Assembly: GCA_017988355.1 (NCBI GenBank)
Contig: JAGNRX010000086.1
Location: 1-5,593, forward strand
Direction: 5' to 3'
Length of the DNA stretch: 5,593 bases
Source: Bacteroidales bacterium
Lineage (GTDB): Bacteria; Bacteroidota; Bacteroidia; Bacteroidales; P3
Shown here: positions 1-5,593 of the stretch, in pieces
Layout: each line of letters begins with the position of its first letter
Position numbering within the stretch: the stretch's first letter is position 1
Position numbers and translations under genes: made by a program
The notes under the pieces: generated by a model
The model's input: only the letters and a program-made list of their open reading frames with translations
What the model was told of the DNA's origin: nothing
The model's database searches: none

Positions 1-570
1 AGTCTTGCCTTTTACTGATATTAGTGCAGCAGGAGTTGAGGCTTTCATTGGAACTTCTTTAAATGTTCTATCTGAATTTCTTACTGCATTATGTATATAT
101 TCTATAAGCTTTATCTTGTAGCCAAAGAGATTAGTCTCTTCTTTTGTATTTGTGTCTATTTGGTAGTATTGAGGTTTGCTCGTAGGCTGCACTTCTCCTG
201 TTTTCTTATTAATTACGGCAAGCTTAGGGATATATTCTTCTATTGTAAATTCATTTAACTGAATTGCAATGGGAAGTTCTTCAACCTTTTGCTCTTTATC
301 AAAGACCCTCCACTCTGTTTCTCCAACCTCAACATACATTATATAACGGTTCATATCGGCATAGCCTAAGCCAGAGGAGAAAAGAAATAGCCATAAGCCT
401 AAGTGATTTAATATAAAGACAAGGTATTTCTTTGAGAATGCAGGTTTTCTTTTTGAAATGATTGAACCAAGTGAGATAAGGATAAGGAAGTAAATAAGTA
501 CAAAAGCCCATGAGGAAGTCATTTGAGTAAATCCTAAGAGCTGAAATATATTTGCTTTCTCACTTAAGGG
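1..570 (-). CDS. resB: ResB/Ccs1-like cytochrome c biogenesis protein, downstream part (frameshifted, runs off left edge)
   Basis: This frame is open for 190 codons from the CCC at 570 to the window edge and continues the protein begun at 878, but in the -1 frame. Two hydrophobic segments are visible. The first runs from about 525 to 460 and begins QMTSSWAFVLIYF. The second runs from about 420 to 360 and contains NHLGLWLFLF, whose His is the kind of membrane-embedded His that ResB proteins use for heme. After it comes a hydrophilic stretch with ETEWRVFD, ELPIAIQLNEFTIEEY and PKLAVI, which resembles the start of the large periplasmic domain of Bacteroidota ResB-like proteins. The System II role is to hand heme to apocytochromes together with CcsA, fitting the neighbouring nrfHA. 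The C-terminus lies outside the window. This frame also opens at an ATG at 660, directly after a stop, so a gene caller could start a separate ORF there; another in-frame ATG is at 522. Neither gives a natural ResB N-terminus. The family call is from memory. Confidence 0.75.
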
Positions 571-600
571 ATAACTTCTTGCCTTGTTATACCCATTATG
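564..600 (-). other. Probable -1 frameshift site in the ResB-like gene
   Basis: The upstream frame reads ATA ACA AGG CAA GAA GTT ATC CCT TAA, while the downstream frame reads CCC TTA AGT GAG AAA. One extra base near the CCC run (570-568) would join them as ITRQEVIPLSEKANIFQ with no stop. A one-base deletion in the sample or in the assembly is the simplest cause. Programmed slippage on C CCT TAA is conceivable because the P-site proline tRNA could re-pair with CCC. However, this is not a standard slippery heptamer, and I see no clear downstream stem-loop. Confidence 0.7.
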
Positions 601-878
601 AGTGCAAGAAGGGTTATTGCGATAAGCAAAGAGACTGATAAATGGACTGATGTAAGCCATTTAAAGAAAGCTTTCCTTTTAAATATTGAGGATAGGACTG
701 AAAATATAAGAACGCCTATTCCTATATATATATTAAAAGGAAAGCTTAGTAAGTAGAAATTAAATCCACCTATTGTTGTTTGAAGCGAAAAACCAACTAT
801 GATTATTCCAAGTACAATTACTAGACTTTCTTTATAGCTCCATGGGGTTTGCCAAATCTTTCGCTTATCTTTATTCAT
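564..878 (-). CDS. resB: ResB/Ccs1-like cytochrome c biogenesis protein, N-terminal part (ends early at a frameshift)
   Basis: This 104-residue reading frame starts two bases after the nrfA stop (TAA-GT-ATG). It has a short basic cytoplasmic start containing IWQTPWSYKE, then three membrane segments at about residues 17-38, 49-66 and 77-98. The third (KWLTSVHLSVSLLIAITLLA) matches the pattern of the first conserved ResB/Ccs1 helix, with a His in the membrane. The frame stops at TAA 566-564, right after ITRQEVIP. The length is far below the several hundred residues usual for ResB-like proteins, and the missing remainder lies immediately downstream in the -1 frame. I therefore read this as the front of a broken gene and not as a small membrane protein. 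Its place after nrfHA fits a cytochrome c maturation role, because nrfH and nrfA together need nine covalent hemes. If the lesion is real, the product is probably non-functional. Confidence 0.75.
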   Translation of the reverse strand: MNKDKRKIWQTPWSYKESLVIVLGIIIVGFSLQTTIGGFNFYLLSFPFNIYIGIGVLIFSVLSSIFKRKAFFKWLTSVHLSVSLLIAITLLALIMGITRQEVIP

Positions 879-880
879 AC

Positions 881-2383
881 TTATAGTTTAGATAATTTGC
901 CTTCTTTCTTAGCTTGCTCCAACCATTTTGGAACAGTAGTATTTAACCATTCTTTCTTTTCTTTGTTTAGCTTAGCCATATCAAGACCTATGTATTTTTG
1001 TGCCTTAGCCTTTGTTGAAATATCTGGCATAGTAACGTCTTTTACTCCATAGTTAAATAATACTTTTTGAAGTTCAAGTTGTGCTTGCATTGCTTTGTCA
1101 AGACCGTGAGCTAAGATTCTTTGAGCCTCAACAGGTGCATGGAATGTTGAGCCATGAGATGCAACAACAAAATCCCAACGCCACTGTGATTGACGAAGAA
1201 GTTTTAAAATACCTTTCATCTCTTTTTCACTTGCTCCCTTATCCCAAGCAGTCTTTGCCATGATATGAGTTTTAGCAAGTTCTTTTTCTAATCTATCTCT
1301 AACTTCAAGAGCCTTGTCTTGGTATTCATAAACATAACCCTTTAGCTTTTCTTCGCTATCTCTATGACAGGTTTGACAAGTTGATTCTATGTTTTTAAGA
1401 GGACTCATTACATGGTGGTCAGAATATTTAATACCTCCTTCAGAAATATAAGGCATATGACAATCTGCACATGATAAACCTCTTTGAGCGTGTGGCCCAA
1501 GAGAGAATATTTCATAATCAGGGTGCTGAGCCTTTAACATAGGAGCTCTAGAAAGTGCATGTGTCCAGTCTGTGAAGTTTGCATCATCGTAGTATTTTTC
1601 AATTGCTTCAACAGTCATTCCTCCATCCCAAGGGAAGGTTAGGTAGTTCTCGCCCTTTGTGAAATGATATTCAACATGGCATTGTGCACAAGCAAGTGTT
1701 CTCATTTCTTGTGGGCTTGACTGTGTTATATCTTTTCCTTGACGAGCAAATGCTTCAATAAGTGCTGGACGAGTTATGGTTAGAGCCATTGTTTTTGGGT
1801 CATGGCAATCAGCACAACCAATAGGATTAACTATTTCTTTTCCCAATGCTCCCCACTGCTGTTTATAAAACTTATCTATTCCTATTTCATTCATCATTCT
1901 TGGAACATCTGGTCCCTTACATGTCCAACAAGTTGCTGGTTGAGGGCCATCACTGTCATTTACTGGAGTTCCTGTCCTAAGAGTTTCAGTTACATCCGCT
2001 ATTGTGTAAGCATGACCTCTTGGTGCTGTATAGTCCTTTGAAAATGCATAGCCTGCCCATAGAACAACCATTTCTGGTCTTGCCTCTAAGACGTCTTGCT
2101 TATGGTTTCCTAAGTGCTTGCTTTGGAAATCCATTTCTTTTGTCTTCTTCCAAGTATTGTATTCTCTTGGATAATTAATTCCCCACTGTTCAGAATGAGT
2201 GTTAATTCCTTTTATTTCAACTTTCTTATTGCTGTAGAGGGTGGCAATTTCGGCTCTTCTTTCCGTTATTGAGGCTGCAAGTAAGCCTAAAAGAAATACT
2301 GCGACCATTACGACTGCAAAAATAGACCAACCTATGATAGGTCTATTCTTAATTGCTTGAGATAGTTTTTGCATGATTTTCAT
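881..2383 (-). CDS. nrfA: Ammonia-forming cytochrome c nitrite reductase, catalytic subunit NrfA
   Basis: NrfA reduces nitrite to ammonium with six electrons on the periplasmic side of the membrane. The 500 residues carry five heme-binding motifs. CWTCK (152-156) is the diagnostic active-site heme with a lysine ligand, and CADCH (190-194), CAQCH (232-236), CADCH (305-309) and CQTCH (336-340) are the bis-His hemes. The catalytic Arg136 (in LRTGTP), Tyr239 and His287 (in KAQHPDYE) are present, as are the calcium ligands Glu238, Lys284 and Gln286; their spacing matches the Wolinella succinogenes enzyme. A hydrophobic segment at about 18-38 is a signal peptide or an uncleaved anchor; LLAAS at 34-38 could be cleaved. 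The length is normal for the family. The start at 2383 comes one base after the nrfH stop (TAA-T-ATG), with no Shine-Dalgarno, which points to translational coupling. Octaheme reductases and NapB-type proteins are excluded by the motif count and the CxxCK heme. Confidence 0.98.
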   Translation of the reverse strand: MKIMQKLSQAIKNRPIIGWSIFAVVMVAVFLLGLLAASITERRAEIATLYSNKKVEIKGINTHSEQWGINYPREYNTWKKTKEMDFQSKHLGNHKQDVLEARPEMVVLWAGYAFSKDYTAPRGHAYTIADVTETLRTGTPVNDSDGPQPATCWTCKGPDVPRMMNEIGIDKFYKQQWGALGKEIVNPIGCADCHDPKTMALTITRPALIEAFARQGKDITQSSPQEMRTLACAQCHVEYHFTKGENYLTFPWDGGMTVEAIEKYYDDANFTDWTHALSRAPMLKAQHPDYEIFSLGPHAQRGLSCADCHMPYISEGGIKYSDHHVMSPLKNIESTCQTCHRDSEEKLKGYVYEYQDKALEVRDRLEKELAKTHIMAKTAWDKGASEKEMKGILKLLRQSQWRWDFVVASHGSTFHAPVEAQRILAHGLDKAMQAQLELQKVLFNYGVKDVTMPDISTKAKAQKYIGLDMAKLNKEKKEWLNTTVPKWLEQAKKEGKLSKL

Positions 2384-2384
2384 A

Positions 2385-2960
2385 TTATTTCATTTTATTT
2401 TTTAACCAATTAGGAACAGGCGATTTTGGAAGAGGAGCAAGAGAATTAGGAGAGGAAGATATATTACTTATTTTTGTGTGAGGAACATTTTGATGACATT
2501 CCCAACAAACCTTTGCTTTTCCTTCTTTTGCTTCATTATAAGAGTACATACCCGTTTTAACAAGGGCTGTGTTTAGTTGTTCATGACAACGAATACAGTT
2601 GTTCATGATAACATTATTACTTGCATTTCTCGGCCTGATGACCTGAGGTTCTGCATGAAAAGTAAAAACAGCTGAATGGAATAAACCATCAGCTGCTTTA
2701 AAATAGTATTTATTAAAAACGTTATTATGAGGAACGTGACAATCATTACAATTGGCAAATTCACGATGAGAACTATGCGACCAAGCATCGTAGTAAGAGT
2801 CCATAATATGACAATTAATACAAGCCTCTGGATCATCCGATAAATAAGAGTGGAGCCTTGACATATACATTGAATAGGCCGAAAGACCTACAATAACTCC
2901 TCCAATAATAAACATTGGGAGAATTAGCCAAGACGGAAAATAACTCAAAAACTTTTTCAT
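2385..2960 (-). CDS. nrfH: Cytochrome c nitrite reductase small subunit NrfH, tetraheme quinol dehydrogenase
   Basis: NrfH belongs to the NapC/NirT family. It oxidises membrane quinol and passes electrons to NrfA, which it also anchors to the membrane. The 191 residues begin with one transmembrane helix at about 11-31, after a short KK-containing start. Four heme motifs follow: CINCH (47-51), CNDCH (71-75), CIRCH (122-126) and CWECH (152-156). The first motif extends to CHIM, and Met53 matches the CxxCHxM of NrfH, where the Met is the unusual axial ligand of the first heme. The region after the fourth heme (about 163-191) is a low-complexity tail rich in Ser, Pro and Lys. The ATG at 2960 places the helix at the N-terminus as the family requires; another ATG just upstream is followed at once by TAA. 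The gene lies directly before nrfA and forms the usual nrfHA pair, preceded by the only non-coding gap in the window. Confidence 0.97.
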   Translation of the reverse strand: MKKFLSYFPSWLILPMFIIGGVIVGLSAYSMYMSRLHSYLSDDPEACINCHIMDSYYDAWSHSSHREFANCNDCHVPHNNVFNKYYFKAADGLFHSAVFTFHAEPQVIRPRNASNNVIMNNCIRCHEQLNTALVKTGMYSYNEAKEGKAKVCWECHQNVPHTKISNISSSPNSLAPLPKSPVPNWLKNKMK

Positions 2961-2997
2961 ATTACATTATATTAGTTTTTATTTTGAATTACTTCTA

Positions 2998-3014
2998 CTC
3001 TAATTATCTTAGAG
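2998..3014. repeat. Small perfect inverted repeat upstream of nrfH
   Basis: The plus strand reads CTCTAA, then TTATC, then TTAGAG: perfect 6-base arms around a 5-base spacer. No T-run follows on the minus strand, so it is not a typical terminator. It lies just downstream of the candidate promoter and about 40-50 bases before the nrfH start, where an operator or an mRNA hairpin in the 5' leader could sit. Six-base arms in AT-rich DNA are weak evidence. Confidence 0.3.
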
Positions 3015-3048
3015 CAAAGCTTACTATGATGATATATATATGGTCAAA
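3015..3048 (-). promoter_or_regulatory. Candidate Bacteroidota-type promoter for nrfHA
   Basis: On the minus strand, TTTG at 3048-3045 is followed 26 bases later by TTTG at 3018-3015, within TAAGCTTTG (3023-3015). This resembles the Bacteroidota primary sigma pattern, a -33 TTTG and a -7 TAnnTTTG. The -7 box has one extra base and the spacing is slightly long. The start would fall near 3008-3010, about 50 bases before the nrfH ATG. The same stretch also holds TTGACC, which resembles a sigma-70 -35 box. In a 104-base AT-rich gap such a match can arise by chance. Confidence 0.3.
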
Positions 3049-3064
3049 CTCATCTCTCTATGTT

Positions 3065-3820
3065 TTAGATAGTCTCCTCAGATACAATCTTTGCAAGAAT
3101 AAACTCAAGGTTCATTCTGGAAATATTAGAACGTTTGATTTCCTTAGGACATTCTGCCTCACAAGCATAAGTGTTTGTACAATTACCAAATCCTAGTTCA
3201 TCCATCTTAGCAACCATTTTCTGAACTCTTATTGCAGCCTCTGGTTTTCCTTGTGGTAGAAGAGCAAGTTGTGTAACTTTTGCACCAACAAATAGCATAG
3301 CAGATGCATTCTTACATGCTGCAATACATGCTCCACAACCTATACATGATGCTGAGTCCATTGCCTGGTCTGCCTTATGTTTAGGAATTGGAATTGCATT
3401 TCCATCTGGAACGCCTCCTGTTGTTACTGAAACATAACCACCTTCTTGAATCATTTTGTCAAGAGCAGTTCTGTCAACAACTAAGTCTCTGATTACAGGG
3501 AATGGTTTTGCTCTCCATGGTTCAATAGTTATTGTTTCAACACCTTCAAACTTTCTCATATGAAGTTGGCAGGTTGTTACTGCATCATCTGGTCCATGTG
3601 GACGTCCATTAATGTATAATCCGCACATTCCACATATTCCTTCACGACAATCGTTATCAAAACATACTGGATGTGATAATTTATTTACTAGACTTTCATT
3701 TAATATATCCAACATCTCTAAGAAAGAACAGTCGGGTGAAATGTCTTTTATTTTATATGTCTCGAAGCGTCCTTTAGCTTTATGGTTTTCTTGACGCCAA
3801 ATTTTTAATGTAAAATCCAT
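3065..3820 (-). CDS. frdB: Fumarate reductase/succinate dehydrogenase iron-sulfur subunit
   Basis: This subunit carries electrons between the membrane cytochrome b and the flavoprotein in the complex II family, on the cytoplasmic face. The 251 residues match the usual length. The N-terminal ferredoxin-like domain binds [2Fe-2S] through Cys58, Cys63, Cys66 and Cys84 (CREGICGMC, then TTCQ). The C-terminal domain has [11 protein letters not shown] (Cys159, 162, 165, 169) and Cys214, Cys220 and Cys224 ([12 protein letters not shown]). By the family pattern, Cys159/162/165/224 hold [4Fe-4S] and Cys169/214/220 hold [3Fe-4S]. Lys, not Pro, follows Cys169. Cys53 is an extra cysteine near the first cluster and is not an expected ligand. 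The start follows the flavoprotein stop by one base (TAA-G-ATG), so the two subunits are very probably co-translated. Direction (fumarate reductase or succinate dehydrogenase) cannot be fixed from sequence; the nrf neighbours suggest anaerobic fumarate reduction. sdhB is an equally valid symbol. Confidence 0.96.
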   Translation of the reverse strand: MDFTLKIWRQENHKAKGRFETYKIKDISPDCSFLEMLDILNESLVNKLSHPVCFDNDCREGICGMCGLYINGRPHGPDDAVTTCQLHMRKFEGVETITIEPWRAKPFPVIRDLVVDRTALDKMIQEGGYVSVTTGGVPDGNAIPIPKHKADQAMDSASCIGCGACIAACKNASAMLFVGAKVTQLALLPQGKPEAAIRVQKMVAKMDELGFGNCTNTYACEAECPKEIKRSNISRMNLEFILAKIVSEETI

Positions 3821-3821
3821 C

Positions 3822-5593
3822 TTACTTGTAATTTCTTTGTTGAACGTTAATAAACTCGTAATTTAATTCTTCTTTATGCATTATTGGTTCTTGTCCTTCA
3901 CCTTTATACTCCCATACTCCAACAAACATAAAGTTCTCATCATCTCTTCTTGCTTCTCCCTCGTCAGTCACATATTCTTCTCTATAATGTCCACCGCAGC
4001 TTTCTTCTCTTTGAAGAGCGTCTTTTGCCATGATTTCTGAAAGTTCTATATGGTCTGCAAGGCGTAAAGCTTTTGCTAGTTCAGGATTCATTGAGTTCAT
4101 ATCGCCAGTTACGCTAACATTTGACCAAAACTCTTTCCTTAAAGCTGCTAGCATAGGGATTGCTTTTGTAAGTTTCTCCGCATTTCTTCCCATTCCTACA
4201 TATTCCCACATAATGTGACCAAGTTCTCTTTGAAGAGTATCAACGGTCTTTTCTCCCTTGATTGCCATTATGCTTTCAAGTTTTGCTCTAACTGATTTCT
4301 CTGCCTCATCAAACTCTTTTGTTTCAATTGAAACTCTTGGTTGGTGAATTTTGTCTGCAAGGAAGTTTTGCATTGTATAAGGAAGTACGAAATAACCGTC
4401 AGCCAAACCTTGCATAAGGGCAGATGCTCCTAAACGATTTGCTCCGTGGTCAGAGAAGTTTGCCTCTCCTGTTGCAAATAATCCTGGAACAGTTGTTTGA
4501 AGATCATAATCAACCCAAAGTCCCCCCATTGTATAGTGAACAGCTGGATAAATCATCATTGGGTTTTCGTAAGGGTCAACGTCAACAATCTTTTCATACA
4601 TTTGGAAAAGGTTACCGTAACGCTCTTGAATCTTGTCTCTTCCCAAACGCTCAATTGCTGTTTTGAAATCTAAGTAAACTGCAAAGCCTGCTCCAACTCC
4701 ATATCCTGCATCACAACGTTCTTTAGCTGCTCTTGATGCAATATCTCTTGGAACAAGGTTTCCAAAAGCAGGGTATCTTCTTTCTAAGTAGTAGTCTCTA
4801 TCCTCTTCTTTTAAATCAGTAGGATTAAGTTTTCCTTCTCTAATTGCTTTTGCGTCTTCTATATTTTTTGGCACCCATATTCTTCCGTCATTTCTTAGTG
4901 ACTCAGACATAAGTGTTAGTTTCGATTGGTAGTCTCCCTTAACTGGAATGCAGGTTGGGTGAATTTGAACAAAACAAGGATTAGCAAACATTGCTCCCTT
5001 ATGATAACATTGAACAGCTGCTGAACCATTACATTCCATAGCATTGGTTGAAAGGAAGTAAACATTTCCATAACCACCTGTTGCCATAACCACTGCATGT
5101 GAACTCCAACGTTCAAGCTCTCCTGTTTGAAGATCTCTTGTTATAATTCCTCTTGCTTGTCCGTCAACAACAACAAGATCCATCATCTCTCTTCTTTCAT
5201 ACATTTCAACAGTACCTGCCTTTATTTCTTTTGAAAGTGCAGAATAAGCACCTAAAAGAAGCTGTTGTCCTGTTTGACCCTTAGCGTAGAATGTTCTACT
5301 AACTTGTGATCCTCCAAAGGAACGGTTATCTAATAGACCAGCATAATCTCTTGCAAAAGGAATTCCTTGTGCAACTCCTTGGTCAATTATACTATTTGCA
5401 ACTTCTGCTAAACGATAAACATTTGCTTCTCTTGCTCGATAGTCACCTCCCTTAATTGTGTCAACAAATAATCTTTCAACACTGTCACCATCGTTTTGAT
5501 AGTTCTTTGCTGCATTTATTCCTCCTTGAGCTGAAATTGAGTGAGCTCTTCGTGGAGAATCTGATATGCAAAATATCTTAACATTAAAACCCA
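3822..5593 (-). CDS. frdA: Fumarate reductase/succinate dehydrogenase flavoprotein subunit (N-terminus outside window)
   Basis: This is the catalytic FAD subunit that interconverts fumarate and succinate. The open frame enters from the right edge (first full codon at 5591) and gives 589 visible residues; about 50-60 N-terminal residues with the Rossmann GxGxxG are missing. The visible part begins just before [18 protein letters not shown], whose His (visible residue 17, about 5543-5541) is the expected covalent FAD attachment site. Active-site residues seen are His211 (VQIHPT), Arg282 ([10 protein letters not shown], the proton-transfer Arg), His352 (AVHYTMGG) and Arg386 ([11 protein letters not shown]), all in visible numbering. 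The FAD-domain ATGGYG and GLFATGEA motifs are intact. The C-terminal helical domain includes [11 protein letters not shown]. An internal Met at 5204 is not the start, since conserved sequence continues upstream. A cytochrome b subunit gene is expected before it, beyond the right edge. L-aspartate oxidase is less likely given the paired FrdB. sdhA is an equally valid symbol. Confidence 0.97.
   Translation of the reverse strand, partial: GFNVKIFCISDSPRRAHSISAQGGINAAKNYQNDGDSVERLFVDTIKGGDYRAREANVYRLAEVANSIIDQGVAQGIPFARDYAGLLDNRSFGGSQVSRTFYAKGQTGQQLLLGAYSALSKEIKAGTVEMYERREMMDLVVVDGQARGIITRDLQTGELERWSSHAVVMATGGYGNVYFLSTNAMECNGSAAVQCYHKGAMFANPCFVQIHPTCIPVKGDYQSKLTLMSESLRNDGRIWVPKNIEDAKAIREGKLNPTDLKEEDRDYYLERRYPAFGNLVPRDIASRAAKERCDAGYGVGAGFAVYLDFKTAIERLGRDKIQERYGNLFQMYEKIVDVDPYENPMMIYPAVHYTMGGLWVDYDLQTTVPGLFATGEANFSDHGANRLGASALMQGLADGYFVLPYTMQNFLADKIHQPRVSIETKEFDEAEKSVRAKLESIMAIKGEKTVDTLQRELGHIMWEYVGMGRNAEKLTKAIPMLAALRKEFWSNVSVTGDMNSMNPELAKALRLADHIELSEIMAKDALQREESCGGHYREEYVTDEGEARRDDENFMFVGVWEYKGEGQEPIMHKEELNYEFINVQQRNYK

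Larger units (their letters stand above)
2961..3064 (-). other. Intergenic gap between frdB and nrfH
   Basis: This 104-base AT-rich stretch is the only non-coding sequence in the window. It contains an alternating AT run at about 3032-3041, a candidate promoter and a small inverted repeat, listed separately. I see no GC-rich stem followed by a T-run on the minus strand, so no intrinsic terminator for frdAB is evident and read-through into nrfHA is possible. I see no convincing small ORF or RNA gene. Confidence 0.7.

Noticed and set aside
329..511. 60-residue minus-strand ORF
   Set aside because: It lies in another frame across the ResB-like continuation, which is open over the whole stretch and has family-like sequence; this ORF is a shadow.
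849..1263. Plus-strand ORFs antisense to nrfA and to the start of the ResB-like gene
   Set aside because: They are antisense shadows of strongly supported genes, with no recognisable motif and no sign of their own start signals.
2603..2836. 77-residue minus-strand ORF inside nrfH
   Set aside because: It is out of frame with the four CxxCH motifs of nrfH, and its hydrophobic look comes from reading AT-rich codons in the wrong frame.
3031..3041. Alternating AT run as a microsatellite or terminator
   Set aside because: It is only about ten bases long, common by chance in AT-rich DNA, and lacks a GC stem or T-run.
2915..3196. Plus-strand 93-residue ORF spanning the intergenic gap
   Set aside because: It overlaps both frdB and nrfH antisense and has no recognisable motif; its length is unremarkable for AT-rich DNA and it lacks support.
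1..5593. A previously undescribed system
   Set aside because: Every gene belongs to a known respiratory or cytochrome c assembly family and the coding density leaves only 104 non-coding bases. I found no unknown ORF, repeat array or mobile element to support a new system.

Overview
The window is one AT-rich block of respiratory genes, all read from the minus strand, so transcription runs from high to low coordinates. I read it as a piece of a Bacteroidota (Bacteroidales-like) chromosome. The reasons are the style of the SdhA/FrdA and FrdB sequences, the order nrfH-nrfA-resB, the lack of Shine-Dalgarno sequences before the starts, and the AT-rich codon use. This lineage call rests on remembered family features, not on a search.

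Layout in transcription order: (1) 5593-3822, the flavoprotein subunit of quinol:fumarate reductase/succinate dehydrogenase, with its N-terminus outside the window; (2) 3820-3065, the iron-sulfur subunit; (3) a 104-base gap (3064-2961), the only non-coding stretch, holding a weak promoter candidate and a small inverted repeat; (4) 2960-2385, nrfH, a tetraheme membrane quinol dehydrogenase; (5) 2383-881, nrfA, the pentaheme ammonia-forming nitrite reductase; (6) 878-1, a ResB/Ccs1-like cytochrome c assembly protein, which runs off the left edge and is split by a frameshift near 564-570.

The genes fit together functionally. Both terminal reductases draw electrons from the (mena)quinol pool. FrdA/FrdB, with a cytochrome b subunit presumably just outside the window, reduce fumarate on the cytoplasmic side. 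NrfH/NrfA reduce nitrite to ammonium on the outer face of the inner membrane. The ResB-like protein belongs to the System II machinery that attaches the nine c-type hemes of NrfH and NrfA, and a ccsA partner would be expected just beyond the left edge. Gene junctions within each cluster are only one or two bases.

I see no mobile element, CRISPR array, RNA gene or new defence-like system. The observation most worth checking is the frameshift in the ResB-like gene: the downstream frame stays open for 190 codons and continues the same protein, so it is either a recent single-base lesion or a sequence error.
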